Below, piece by piece: positions 1 through 12,222 of a DNA stretch of 64,000 bases (its first letter is position 1; the number at the start of each line of letters is the position of its first letter). The translations under genes and the position numbers were made by a program. The DNA comes from Prototheca cutis (Eukaryota > Chlorophyta > Trebouxiophyceae > Chlorellales > Chlorellaceae): the NCBI GenBank assembly GCA_002897115.2, contig BCIH01000015.1, positions 360,792 through 424,791 of the forward strand, read 5' to 3'. The notes beneath the pieces were generated by a model. The model had not been told where the DNA came from. It was given only the letters and a program-made list of their open reading frames with translations, and did no database searches.

Positions 1-385
1 AAAAAAAAAAAACCCTACCTTTGTACCAAACAACCGCTGTTCATGATGCGTGTTGGATTTCACGTGGCACATGCACAAGTGACAACTCCCTTTTCCCAGG
101 GCCAATGACCGGGGACAAAAAGGGGCAACAGGCTCTCAGGACAACGGGGCAAGGGGTGTTGCCTCGAAACACAAGCAGGCAAGGCATTCAGCCAATGTAC
201 ACGGCAAGATCCGTTGAAGATATTGTAAGGAGAAAAATCAGATGCGCCAATACAGTTCACAGACAAACTGTTCTCATTCTCAATGTCATCCCGCTGGCTT
301 GGGAGCCGGCCAGCCGATCGGGCTCACACGGCGGGGGTTCAGGAGGGGAGAGGGCCCCCAGGGAAGTCCCAGCATTCCAGGCTCA
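1..385. other. 3' flank of the formate/nitrite transporter gene
   Basis: The window opens with a run of 12 A. The rest is the presumed 3' untranslated and flanking sequence of the minus-strand transporter that ends at 386. The open frames here carry no recognisable protein motif. Confidence 0.5.
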
Positions 386-1880
386 TCACGCAGAGCTGGC
401 GGGCTGCCCGGCAATCTTCTTGCCAAGGGCGCCATACAGGAGCGAGTACACCGAAGCCACGCACACCACGCCGGTAAAGATGTTGCCCAAGGTGACAGGG
501 ATCAGGTTGTTCAACAGGAAGGCGCGAATGTTGGTGTCGGCGCCTGTGCAGTTTTTTGGCATCGGTTTTAATTTGATTTCGGCTCTGGCGGTGACGGAGC
601 GCGTGCTGCATAGGAAACCTCACCTTCCCAACCCACTCTGCACACACACAGACCAACCCACACCTACCCCCCCCCCCCCCCCACCACCCCCCCCCCCCCC
701 CCCCAAAAAAAAAAAACAAAAACAAACTGCCAATACCCACCGGCGATGATTCCGAGGGGAATGAAGAACATGTTGGCGATGCAGTGCTCGAGCCCGATGG
801 TGACAAAGGCTGACACGGGGCCCAGACAGGCAATGAACTTCCCGCCAAAGGTCCGTGCAGCTGTGCACTGCCACACAGCCAGACAGACAAACCAGTTGGC
901 GGCCACAGCACGGGCCAGCGTGACTCCCAGCGGGGCTGCTGTCTTGTACATGGCAAATGCCGTAGCGCCACGCCCGATGTTGGGCAGCAGCCCAGCCGCC
1001 ACCGCCAGACCGACGCCTAGCAGCGTGCCCGTGAAGTTGCCGATGTAAGAGCACAGCCAGGACTTTGTCAGGCCTGCCAGCGTCGCCCGGCCCTCGTACA
1101 GCGCCGCGGTCACCACGGCAGTGTTTCCCGTGAACAGCTCCCCACCACACGTCAGGATCATGAGCAGACCAAAGGGGAAACCGATGGCCCCAGTGACGTA
1201 TTTCGCCAGGCCCGGGTTGGCCCCAGCCATCTCAAGGCAATTGGGGCCCACCGTCAGCAACAGCATGCCACTCAGGGACACGTACACGCCCGCAATCACG
1301 CCCGCAGTGTAGATTTTCCACCAGGGAAGGGCGGCCTTGTACTCTCCAAGCTTGACCACCTGCATGAGATTGGTTGGTGATGATGAGGGGAGGACGGGGT
1401 CTTTTGTTGCGGGAGACACTGTCTATATAGAAAGACCCACCCCGCGGGTGTGCAGGTTCTACAACCCCTCCAGTCGAATAAATGCACCGTGCATCTGGTC
1501 CGTGATGCCTCCAAGTCCTCCCACCCCTCACCTCCCTTTGCATAGAATCTGACTAACAAAGAACATACCTCTTGGTAAATGGCAGCGGGTGGAAGCACGG
1601 CGTTGACGTTCACAGTGTCTGGAGCCAGCACCAGCGTCGGCAGTGGCGCGGCGGTCAGCGTGGCAGCGCCGTTGGATACGGCAACTGGATCAGAGGCTGC
1701 CGGCGTGCCTGGCATGGCAGTGCGGATGCCCAGGAAGGGCCGGCGGCACCGGCAGGCATGCAGCGCGGAGGTGAAGGGGACCGAGGCTGCACCCAGCCCC
1801 CGCCAGGCCAGGCCTGTGGGGTTTGGGAGAACAGCCGAGTGATGATGATGGACTTGATATTTGATGTATGTAATGAACAT
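386..1880 (-). CDS. Formate/nitrite transporter family (NAR1-like) membrane channel
   Basis: Inferred role: anion channel of the FNT family. In green algae these NAR1 proteins carry nitrite or formate, often across the plastid envelope, for nitrate assimilation. Proposed exons are 1880-1569, 1359-741 and 543-386, all with GT-AG borders and a consistent frame, giving about 362 residues. Family motifs are clear: GELFTGNTAVV, the NWFVCLAVW segment and GLEHCIANMFFIPLGI, with alternating hydrophobic stretches as expected for six membrane helices. The region before the FNT fold is Ala/Pro/Thr-rich and could be a plastid transit peptide. The exact start is uncertain: Met codons at 1880 and 1715 are both open, and the second would give about 307 residues. 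The last intron holds poly-C and oligo-A tracts. Family assignment is firm; the substrate is inferred. Confidence 0.88.
667..716. repeat. Homopolymer C tract plus oligo-A within intron
   Basis: Runs of C at 667-682 and 685-704, followed by about 12 A. It lies in the last intron of the minus-strand transporter, where the sense strand reads poly-T then poly-G. Confidence 0.9.
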
Positions 1881-2517
1881 TCATCAATCAAACCAGTGCG
1901 TCGCTGGGCTCGTCTGGGCGCCCGGCCGGCCAACCCACACACCACCTTAACCATGCAGGGCCCGGCCGACGGCCTGCTGCCCAGCGGCAGCGGCACCCGC
2001 GACCCAAACACCCATGCAGGGCCCAGCCTCAGCAGGCATTGTCCAAGTGCACGCATCGCATGCCAAATGCAGTCCTTGGTGATCCATGACCCTCCTGTGG
2101 GTCCAGGTTGACAGCGTACCGGGGGAGGGCGTCAGCCCGACACGGGTCACCGAGCCCATTCTCTAACGGCAAGGACCCACGGCAGGTATGCCCGCAATCG
2201 ATGCGCCTGAGGACTGCCAGCAGTCTATCAGAGACGGATTTAAAAGGGCTGTGGCCCGTCTAAGCGATTCTGGCAGCAGCGCCAGTTTCATGGTGGGTTG
2301 CGCGACGTCAATCCATCAGCTGGTGACGCCCATTTGTTTTCCGCCACGCGTCGGGGTCAACGGACCACCACAAGGCCACTACCTGCTATCTTCTCAGAAC
2401 CATTCTCAGTTCCATATTGCCATGACGATGCTTTCCACGTGCTGTCTACACTCAATTTCATTCTTGCAGATCAAAAAGGCACTTCGGGGACGCATTGCTT
2501 GACTCATTTCTATCTTT
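1881..2517. other. Intergenic: transporter upstream / ISA2-like 3' flank
   Basis: Presumed promoter of the transporter and 3' untranslated region of the next minus-strand gene. Short open frames show no family motif. Confidence 0.4.
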
Positions 2518-5500
2518 TCAAGGCTCAAACTCTGTGACCAACAGGAGGCCCGCCCCTGGCTGCAGCGTGTACTCCTGGTAGGGATGCCGGGGAGCGTCAT
2601 GCAGCTTGGCATCATCAGGCTGTGGCAGGGCTGTGTCCACTGCCCGTCGCCACGGGTGCCGGAACTGCACGATTTGTTTGTGGCCGAGTGTGAGACACCT
2701 TGTGCAAGAAGGGAACCAGCAGTGCCATGCAGGCACAGCACAGAAGTGTATTGTTCTTAACAGGTAAATTACTGCCATCTCAAACGCACCGGGCTGGGGG
2801 GCAGGCCGGCGGTGACGACATGGGCTGATGCGTTGAGCGCCAGGTATACGGCTGGCGCTCCGCCGGGTCCCCGGATGGAAACCGCGAAAAATGCTGCCTC
2901 GCTCAGACCCAACCGCGTCGCGGATCCGTCCCAATCTGGCTCGCTCCCTGGTCGATCATTGTTGGAAGGGAAGAAAGTGGGAATGGATGCATGCAATCTT
3001 CTGCATCTGGCAGCCATTTTCGGGGTAGTGCTCACGAAATAGAATAAGCGAGTGCCCCCTCGACCATCTCCCCCAACAGACACACACCGGCAGCGGCTCC
3101 ATGAAACGTTACGGTCCGGGGCTCATGAAATGTTTGCGGCTGCAGCAACCCTGCCCAACGCCCCCGCAGCCGGCACAGCACCGCCAGGAACCGGGCATGC
3201 CGCTCCGCGAGCTCGGCGCCGACGACAGCTGTCCCCATGGCGCACAGCGTCCACAGCAGCGCCGTCTTTTCCGCCACCTCGGACAAACCGCTTGTGTCAA
3301 TCAGCGTGTTTATGCAGGCAAACGGCGGCCTTGGTTGTGCCAGGTCCCCCGGAACGCCCGCGTCCCATCCGGCATCAAACAACGCCGGCTGGCCCAGCAC
3401 GGCCTCATGCAGCGCGGAGGAAGAAAGCGTGGTGGTGCCAGTCAATGCGGGGAGGAGGACACCGGCCAGGGCTCTGTTGGATTCGTGCCACAGGCCCCAG
3501 TGTGGGAACCCACGCACGCCTGCCCTGTACCAGTATTTTGGTTTGATTTATCTTAGCATCGGATGGATGAGGCCATCGCAGTGCCCACCGTAATTCAGCA
3601 GACCAGAATGAGAGGCATCCAGCTATGCTCACCTGGGCAGCAGTGCCCGGTCGGCTGTCGAGGCGATGAGCTGGAGGCCCGACAGCACGGGGTCAAACGC
3701 CAGTGCCGCGGGGAGCGGCGGCGCATCCAGGATGTTTCCCTCCCGATCTAGGTAATTTTTTGGTGGAGCAGGAATGAGTGGGTGACAAGAACCAGGTCGT
3801 TGCCACAGATGCCATCGGTGTCGTCGTTTAATGGCGGATCTGAAGGATCAAGTCAAACAATGTATCCTGTAACACCCCCACCCACACACGTGCAACCAAA
3901 AATAATAACCTTACCCTGCACAAGGTTTTCTGCTCCCAGAAACTCAAACCCGTCGATGCCGTAATCGAGGGCCCAGTGGCGCAAGACATCCAGGATGTAC
4001 TGCCGCACGACGGCGTGGCCCGCATTGAGGATGCCGCCGCCGCGGTAAAAGATAGCGTGATCGAGGCCTCGAAACGACAGCGGGCTCGGCATGTCGTCGC
4101 TGCCCTCCGCCGTAAAAACAAAGTCCACCTGCATGAGTACGGCCAGCCCCGCGCCATGCAGCCCGGTCACCATCTCCTGCATCTCGTGGTTTGCAGCTTC
4201 CGGGCTGCTTCCCAGCGCCGGGTCGGGTGCCCAGTGGCTCGCCGCTGCTCGCCCAGCGGCCAGCGGCGTTCCTGAGAGAGTGGCGGCGGGTGAGGGGGCG
4301 CTTGAGCAGCAAGCTGTTGCGCAACAAACGCTGCATGGTCAACCCATGGGGAGGGTGCATGGAGCTGTCTTGCCCAACCCACCCCACCTGGACTTGGGCA
4401 GAACGCGCGACGGCCAAACCAACACACCTACACACCCACAAGGACGTACCGGTCCAGGCGGTGGCGTAGCAAGGTGAGAGAAGCACGGTGTCTATTTTGA
4501 GCGCCTTGAACACCTCCACAAGCTCCAAGACCCCCAGGAACGAACCTGCGGAGTGTGTCGAGGAACGGTTCGTCCTAGCATGTCCGCAGGAGAAGCCAGC
4601 CGGCGTTCCACAACCCACCACAAGCCCATGGCAGACAGCGCAGCTCTGAAGAGCCGAGCAAGGACGTGCATTGACCACATGCAGGTTGGCCCGCCCGCCC
4701 GCCCGCACGCACGCCTGCACACACAAATCACGCCACCAGTACAACCCCGCACCTGTGGCTCGGACATCGACTTGAAGCATGGTGCGCCTTGAAGCCGGCG
4801 GAATGGAGCTTCCGGCCGGCTCGGGCCGCCCCGCTGCCACGTCAGAATCCAGCACTGCCAAACTGGAAAGCAGGAACACAGGCCCACCCAGTTGTTCCAG
4901 TTGAATGGAGGGCGCCTTGAGCGGGCCAAGATTCTCGGGTGCCACCCGGCTCAACACCATGGCAGGGGCCTTGGGATCCAGCAGCAGCCGATCTGCGTCA
5001 GTAGAGTCGTTTCTTAAAGAGGGAGTGGAGTTTAGGGGATTTGTTCAACATGATGTCCCCAACTGCCTGTTCCCAAATGTCTCTCTGCTTACACATTGCC
5101 CACCTCTCTCCCTCTCTCCTCCCTTTTCCTAACAAACCNCCCCCCCCCCCAATTGTCATCACACTGACCCGGCTGCGTGCGGTTGCCGCCGTCCCAGGCA
5201 ATGTCACCATCCACGCGCCACGCATACGCCACGCTTTCTTTCTTTGCCACCAGGCCTGGCAGTGCCACGTGCCAGACTGCGCCAGATCGGTGGACTCCTG
5301 GGTCGAGTTCAAGCTCCAGGGCTTTGACCCAGGGGGTTTCTGCGCCATCGGCTGCCGTGGACGATGACGGCGCAACCCCCCGTCGGAACACCAGCAGCGA
5401 CACCGCACTAGCTGAGGAAGAGGCCAGCGCGAAATTGACCCCGGTGCCATCGGGTGTTAATGTAGGCCCAAGCACGTCCGGTAGGCCGGGGGCCATGCCC

Positions 5501-6321
5501 AGCGGGACGGCAAAGTGCCCCCCCGACAGCGGCTGCACTGGCTCGCCCCCGGCCACCCCGACCCATGCCAGCGTGGCCGGCGCGAGTCGGCGTTGAAAAC
5601 GCAGCGTCAGAGCACCATCGACAGCGTCGATGCTGCTGCGCATGGCCCCGCTGGACTCTTCATACCTGCTCCCCTTGGGCACCGAGGATTCCGGGTGCTG
5701 CCAGCGCCGGGAAGAACCACGGTAGACGCCCCACAACACCGCTGGTGGTGTAGGTGCATCTTGAAACCGGGCGCCTTCAAATTGGATGCGGACCTCGATG
5801 TGTTCGGGGGTCTCTCGCACCCGCATCCTCACCTGTGTTTGGCATTGGTTGCAGCAGCAGGCTTTGATTGATCCATGTAGTAAGAATCAGTGATAGACAG
5901 ATCCTACTGCAAGCATGCAGGCAGACAGGCGCCATGAACGTCCAGCACAAAAGAATAAAACTTCTCCCCTCGCTCCCCAAAACACTCCATCAAGACATGG
6001 GCTCACCTTGCCGCCGCCTTTGCAGGGCAGCACCCAAACGTCCTCAACCCCACTGCCATGCACCGCCGCTTCCCGCCTCTCCTTTTTCTGCACCGGCTTC
6101 TTTGGAGGCACTGCGACCGTGGAAGTGGTGGGTTCCTCCCGCTTCCTCTTCTCCGCGCCGCAGGTCGCGAACCGGGTCCTGTGGCCCACCTTGGGGGCCT
6201 TGGTGGAGCCCAGGAATGCAAACGCCGGGCGCGCGGAGGCAGGGATCACGTGCGATCGAAACGCCATGCCCGACATTGGAGCTGCGCGGCATGGCCTGCT
6301 GCAAGCGTCCTGCCAGGTCAT
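2518..6321 (-). CDS. ISA2: Isoamylase-type debranching enzyme, non-catalytic ISA2-like
   Basis: Nine exons join in frame: 6321-6007, 5832-5169, 4992-4753, 4545-4450, 4271-3915, 3747-3633, 3524-3088, 2947-2790 and 2664-2518, giving 842 residues. The N-terminus (MTWQDACSRPCRAAPMSGMA) looks like a plastid transit peptide. A CBM48-type domain follows (about 190-300), then a GH13-fold body and a C-terminal beta domain ending LLVTEFEP. The isoamylase landmark GFPHWG is kept. The four catalytic regions are altered: region I reads QVDFVFTAEG, region II GFEFLGAEN (no nucleophile Asp), region III LIASTAD (no acid Glu) and region IV INTLIDTSG (no His-Asp pair). Plant ISA2 has the same losses and acts as the regulatory partner of ISA1 in amylopectin debranching. 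That role is inferred here. The Met at 6276 or 6267 could be the true start. Confidence 0.9.
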
Positions 6322-6769
6322 CGGTCGGGGGTTTCGTGATCGACGCCTCTAGGCAGGGACCGCCAGCCCGTCGGGAGACCGGCCTGGACCCTACAGAACG
6401 CAATGTCCCAGCAACTCTACCGAGCCATGCATCTCATGACAATATCATGGACGAGTATACTCGTGCAATTGGGGTTTCTGATGGTTAGGGAGATGGGTGT
6501 CTGGGTGGGGGCTCGCAGACAGGTGTCGATTTTATCCGGACTCGGGGCCGATGGTGCATGTGGGTCGCTTGGTTGCTGGTGCACCCGCCAACACACACCA
6601 TGAACGAGGTGCCCATCTAGTAACATCTGTCCTTGAATTTCACCGGTGAGAGTTGGGCATTGCAGCAGAGAACGCAGGAACAACGGGATCCGTGCCAGCA
6701 GGTCGGTGGTATATTCACTGCGCCAGCAGCAGGGCAGCACACACCCAGTCATTCCGTCGCGGAGCATTC

Positions 6770-9700
6770 TCAGTTGCCCGCCCCCTGGATGTCCAGCGCT
6801 CTCAACAGCTCGTCGGCCCAGCCTTCAGGCACTGCACAGGCCCCCGCCCAGTCCCGATCTGCCAGCATGGCCAGTGCCTCCTCGTACCCGGCCGCCTCGG
6901 CCGCCGCTCCCGCCAGAAGGGCGAGGTACGCCTGCTCCGCCGTGGCCCGCCGCACGGCTGGAAAGCGCGAACGCAGACCGGGGCGCATCGCGCGGATCGC
7001 AGGGACGCCGTCGGCGGCGACGGCCGCTGCGGCGCCCAGCAGGGCCGCGGCGGCCTGGAGCCGCGGGATGTCTCGGCTCCTGGCTGCCATTTCTGAGGCT
7101 GCAAGTGGCAAAAGGCTGTCAAGGAACACTGGGTCCCGTCCCAGCGGCGTCCGCGCCACCAGCAGCTCTGCTGTGCAGAGCAGCGGCAAGCCAAGCAGCA
7201 CCTGGCCTGGCGGCCGAACTGGTGGGCCGTCGTTACTGGTGGATGCAGCAGCTGGCGATGGGGTATTCATGCCATTCGCATGACCACCAGCAGATGCCAG
7301 TGGGGTCCTGGCACCAATCGCAGTTGTCTCCGGCTTTGGCCCCTCCCCCTCACCAATGGCATGGTTCCAGAGGAGAAACAGTGCTTCAGAAATCCCCAGC
7401 CTAGTACGGGACGAGGCCTGTGCGGCCTGCACCAGCACGGCCCCCGCGGCGCTGGACAGCTGTGCGTCCTTGCCGCCGACGGCATAGGCCAGCCCCGCCA
7501 GGCATGAGACGATACATCCTTGAAGGCGAGGCGGAGGAGAAAGCACGCCCTTGCTGTCATTATCAACGGGCGTCTGTTGTGGTGAAGCTGCGAGGAAGCT
7601 GCACAGGCTCTGCAGTGCCACGGCGTCCTCGCTGGATTCCGGGTCCGGGATGTGGACCTGGCCCAGCAGTTGAAGTAAAGCAACCCGGTGCTCTCCTCCA
7701 AAACAGCTGTCGCCGCAGCTTCCTCGCAGCGCCGCCAGCCCTGCCCATGCAGCGGCCCGGACTCGGCCTATCCGGTCGGCGGCTAATCGCACAAGTTCGC
7801 CAGTCCACAGTGTGATGTCCCGTGCAGGACCCCAGGTTGAGTCCTTGGCGGGGTCGGTACTGCTTGCATCAGCTCCTTCTCTGNCTCTTCCCCACTTCAC
7901 CAGAAGGTTCGGGAGACCACGGAGGGCTGCCTCCCGCACCCAGCTGCCCACATCGCCGCGGTTGTCCAGCGTGTAGTCTTTGACCCCGGAGAAGCAGGCT
8001 GCCAGTGCAGCGTCAAGCATGACATGCTGGTCCTCGGTAGGAGCGTGGCTGTTTTCTGGGCTCGCTCTCCTGCTGCACCCAGCATCATCGTCTGCAGCAG
8101 CGAGTCGCACCAGCGCAGAGAGTGCCGCGGCACGGACGGCCGGGTCCTGCAGCGTCGATCCAGCCGCGCCCTGCAGCGCGGTGGCAACAGCTCCTGGCAG
8201 CGTGTTCTTGATGCCGTCCTGCACTGTCGTTGTTGTTGCACCAGCGCAGCAGTCCCGATCGAGCAAGAGCATGGGTCGGAGGGCGGCAAGCCCCTTGGCG
8301 GCGCCCTCGCGTTCCGCAACAGTTGCGCCGCCACGCAGCCAAGCCAGCAACATCGATACCAACCCGCCCAGCCTCTCGGCCCCGTGCACAGGACAAAAGG
8401 CACCCAAAGCTGCTACGGCTGCCGCCTGCCCGTCAGCATTCGAGCATCGCAATGAGTCCAGCACTGTGGCGCATGCGGTTTCCACCTGGGCCCGGGTGAG
8501 GGCGATGCCGGACAATGAGAGGGCCTCCACAAACCTGCATTAACAACGGGTTCATTTGTATGTGTGTGGATATCCTTGTGTGCATGATGGTTGGGTCGTG
8601 CTCTTGCAGGGCAGGCCCACCACACACCCAGCCAGCCAGCCATACCTGCAGAGGGCGGTGCGCATGACTTCGCCGCCCTTTCCTCTGTTGAGCTTGGCGG
8701 CTTCGATCCGGGGAATTATCCCCGCCAGCTCAGCGGCAAAGGGTGCCAGCTCCTCGGGCCTGGGCTCAAGAACAAAGGGGGGAGGATGTGTCAGCCAGCG
8801 AACAGATGAGTGTGTGGGCTTTGGCACCTGTGCAAAGCCATGCACGTCCCACGTCATGGACAGGGAGAAACCACGTCAATCACCACTGCCAATCCCTCCC
8901 CTCGAAACAGAAAGAAAATGTCTTGCTCACCGGAGTACCAGCATGAGCTCAGCCAGAGCGGCTACTGCGCCGTGCCTTCGCTCTAATTCGACCGACAGCA
9001 CCCTGGAAAGAAGTTCCGGAACTGCCCAGGTCACAAACCATTCCCTGTCAGTGTCCACAAGATCTGGGGTGGTGGTGGTATGTGAGGAAGCTTTCTCGTG
9101 CATGGTTGGCAATGCTGGACGGCAGACGTTCCAACGACATCCTGAAAATGGGGCCCAGTGGGTCCCTCCAGAGCCATTTCTGTCCAACCAGTCACAGCCA
9201 ACACACAGACACCAATCAACGCACTGGCCAGGGCGATTGCAGCAAGTTCACGGAGGCTCTTCTCCCAGTGCTGCAGCTTGGCATCCAGCAGGTGCTGCGC
9301 CATGGGCAGAAAGTATCCGGCAAACGCCGCCACCTGGCGCGCCACGACGGTGTATGCCTGTGAATGTTGCAGGTGGGGCAGCGGGCTGTTTGAAGGGTTG
9401 AGGTGGGGCAGCTGTTCGTCAGAGGCTTTGGGTCTCCCCAGTCCCACGGTAATTCACTCTCTTCTGCCCTGTACCACACGCAGATACACAGAACGAGAAA
9501 AGAAACAAACAAACAAACAGCACACTCTCTTACGTGTTTGCGGTTGGAAACGGTAAAGTAGTCGGCGGCGCTGAGGATGGCAATGCCATCAGGCCAGGCT
9601 CCCAGACGCCCCACGCACTCTTGAAACGCGGCGGCGGCCGCGCGACGGCAGTTTACTTCGCGATCCAGGCACGCAGCCGCGATGAGCGCTGGGAGCAGCG

Positions 9701-11692
9701 TCGGCGCGAGGATGTCCCTCAAGTCCCCCGAAGCCCAGGCCCGGGCCAGCGCCCAGCAGACGTAGGCGGCCGCATCTCGCACGTGCGCCCCAATGCTGCA
9801 GGGCCCTCGCCGGACATCAAACACCAGCGCCGCACGCAGCGCCGGAATGGCGTGTCCCGCCTCGGCCGAGTGCGGCTTGAGCAACCGTCTTCGGGCAACC
9901 TCGGCCAGCGCCAAGCACCCGCCGTGCCACGCGGCATCGTCTGTTGGATCGGCAAATGCGACATCAATGACACTCGCTGCCACTTGAATCGCGAATTCAG
10001 TGGGCAGCTTGGATGCGACGCGGCCGACGCCCTTGGCGGCGCTCCAACGAACGACGGTGTCGGCGTCTGCCAGACCCTGCAGCAATGCATCCAACGCATG
10101 CTCCGCAAGTTCCAGTTGTCCAGAAGAAGATAGTTGTTGGAGTTGTGAAGGTGTTTCTGTCAGGAAATCGTCATCACCCTCCGTTGTCATCGTCGTCCTG
10201 GTTGTTGCCATCACACCGCCGCCGCCGCCGCCTCCTCCCATGACCAACGCCGCTGGCGACAAGACGACCAGTCCTGCCCGCTGGACGAGCTTCATGGCGA
10301 GGCGACGGAGCAGCGCCCCGGTCCCGACGCCGCGGCCGGCCGCCGTCGTCGGCAGCCGCGCCGCCACCGGCAGTGCCCTTGCGGCAGCGCCAACCAGCAT
10401 CGACGGCTCGCCGTGCCGGAACAGCGCTGCCAGCGCCTGCGCTGCCCCTACATGCTCAAACGGCCCCGCGCCTGTTGTTGCGTCGCTGGATGCGAGTTTC
10501 TCCAGAGCCCAGAGCACAAATTCACCTGCTTTTTCGTGCATATCCGGCCGCCCCAGCAGCCGGCCCAGGGCTTCAGCTGCCATGTCCCGTGCCCGGCTGG
10601 CAGACGCCAGGTAACCCCGGCACAGTGCGCACAGCGTGCTGGCCAGTGGCGCAGCGTTCAGACTGGAATCGTCCGCCGACACGCCACCCTGCGAGTCCAG
10701 CGTCGCCAAGTCAAACGGCGCCAGCACCAGGCCTGAAAGCCACAGCAGCAGCACACACTCTGCCTCCCACAGATGCTCCCGAGCACCATCAGACAAGGTT
10801 TTTGGCAGGGTCTGTGGACACCGGTTGTAAGGGTTTGGGGTGGGGACCGGTTGGCGAACAGGTGGTGATGGGTCTTTTGCTGTTGGCTTGCGTATGGCAA
10901 AGGCCAAGCCGCCCCAGCGAAAACGTTCATTCGCCCTCAAAATTCCTGGACTGCATGCTTCCGCCCAGCCGACCTTTGTGTCCCGGGCCTGGAACTGGGA
11001 GAGCAACAGAGCCACAGGCTCGAGGCTGGCCGCCGTGTTTGGCAGGAATCGTACCACCGTCCGCCGACCCCTGGGAGCATGGACACAAGGGCGGGAATGT
11101 TGTCACGATGAAATGCTGTCCATCCACACGGGCCCTGCATTTGTACTCGTGCCCTGTCGCACATACCTGACTACGACCAGCTTCCAGATCCAGCAAGAGA
11201 TGCCGACAATGTCCTCCAACGAAGCCGGATCCAACCCTCCCACTGGCAGATCACAAGAGTGCACCAGGCTCTCCAGCTGGCGGCCCAGGGGCCCCAGGAA
11301 ATCGGCCAGCAGCGGATCCAGCAGCTGCGGCTGCTCCTGGTACCTCCCCACCTGGACAGAGGCAGCAGGCCTCAGATGGGTCAGATGCATGAGGCATTCT
11401 CGAAACCCACACGCTCTGTGCACCGAGCAACAAATCCATTTGATGGCATTGAAATGCCTGCTCTTCAATGCTAAGAAACTGGGAATTTGCGGGCCACATC
11501 CAATCACAAAAATCCCACCCCCCAATCACAGATCAGCCCGGCACGTACGATGGCTGCAAATTTGGCAAAGTGGGCTGCCGGCCGTTCCCCTGCCAGGACG
11601 AGGGCCAGGGCAGTGTACAGCTCATCCCTCTCTACCACCGTGTGCGGGTGGCACTCCTGGCCCTCCACCTCGGCGAGCTCGGGGCTGGTCAT
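6770..11692 (-). CDS. TBCD: Tubulin-folding cofactor D (TBCD)
   Basis: HEAT-repeat chaperone that captures beta-tubulin and joins TBCE/TBCC in assembling alpha/beta-tubulin dimers. Eight exons join in frame: 11692-11549, 11351-11167, 11070-10974, 10811-9534, 9357-9225, 9063-8931, 8759-8646 and 8534-6770, giving about 1282 residues (human TBCD is roughly 1190). Recognisable blocks in order: GRYQEQPQLLDP near the N-terminus, LLLWLSGLVLAPFDLATLD, VVRWSAAKGVGRVASKLP, LRELAAIALANLVDTD across an exon junction, LERRHGAVAALAE, RFVEALSLSG and YTLDNRGDVGSWVREAALR. A Gly-run (residues near 330, codons around 10215-10240) is an unusual low-complexity insert. One unread base (7884) lies in the last exon. 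The first Met at 11692 gives an N-terminus of sensible length. Confidence 0.93.
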
Positions 11693-12222
11693 GTCACCGG
11701 GAGATCACTTTGGTCCGAACCGACGGCTCCAGCGGTGACCAGCCTAGCTATGCATCACTATTATCAAAAGCATATACGTACAAACTCAGAGACACCCAGT
11801 TTCTGCAAAGCATCATGCATGCAGCAGGTGAGCGCTGGGGAATGGGGAATGTGTTGGCGGCCCTTGTGCCAAGCACCAGCAGGGGCCCCAGCCTTCTGGC
11901 GCTCGCCCTCCCCCAGCACTGCACAGGACTGGAAAGCGGCAATAAGAAGGATGCCTGCAGCTTGAAACAGTGATGATCGCGTATTGAAATCCGTCATCCG
12001 CGGCTTTCAGGATGCTCTCGGCGTGGTTCCACCCGGCGATGGGTTGTGTTTTCAAACCATTGTTTCCGGTCGATGGCGCATCCGATCGCCAAGCACCACC
12101 CACCCGGGCAATGCAATGCAAGGGAAGAATCAAGCGAGGCCATCGTGTCTCATCTGCATTTTTCATAATTTGTATTGTGCAGTATTTTGTCCTCTCAAAT
12201 GAGTTTCCAGTGAGGCGAGGGC
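11693..12222. promoter_or_regulatory. Divergent intergenic region between TBCD and WDR5
   Basis: The two genes point away from each other, so this 530-base stretch must hold both promoters. I see no clear TATA box or other named element. Confidence 0.45.

Noticed and set aside
1..12. Poly(A) at the window start as a retrotransposon tail
   Set aside because: Only 12 A at an artificial window edge, with no element body or target-site duplication visible.
10840..11973. Plus-strand open frame of 377 codons
   Set aside because: It lies antisense to TBCD exons whose conserved protein is clear, and its own translation has no family-like motif.
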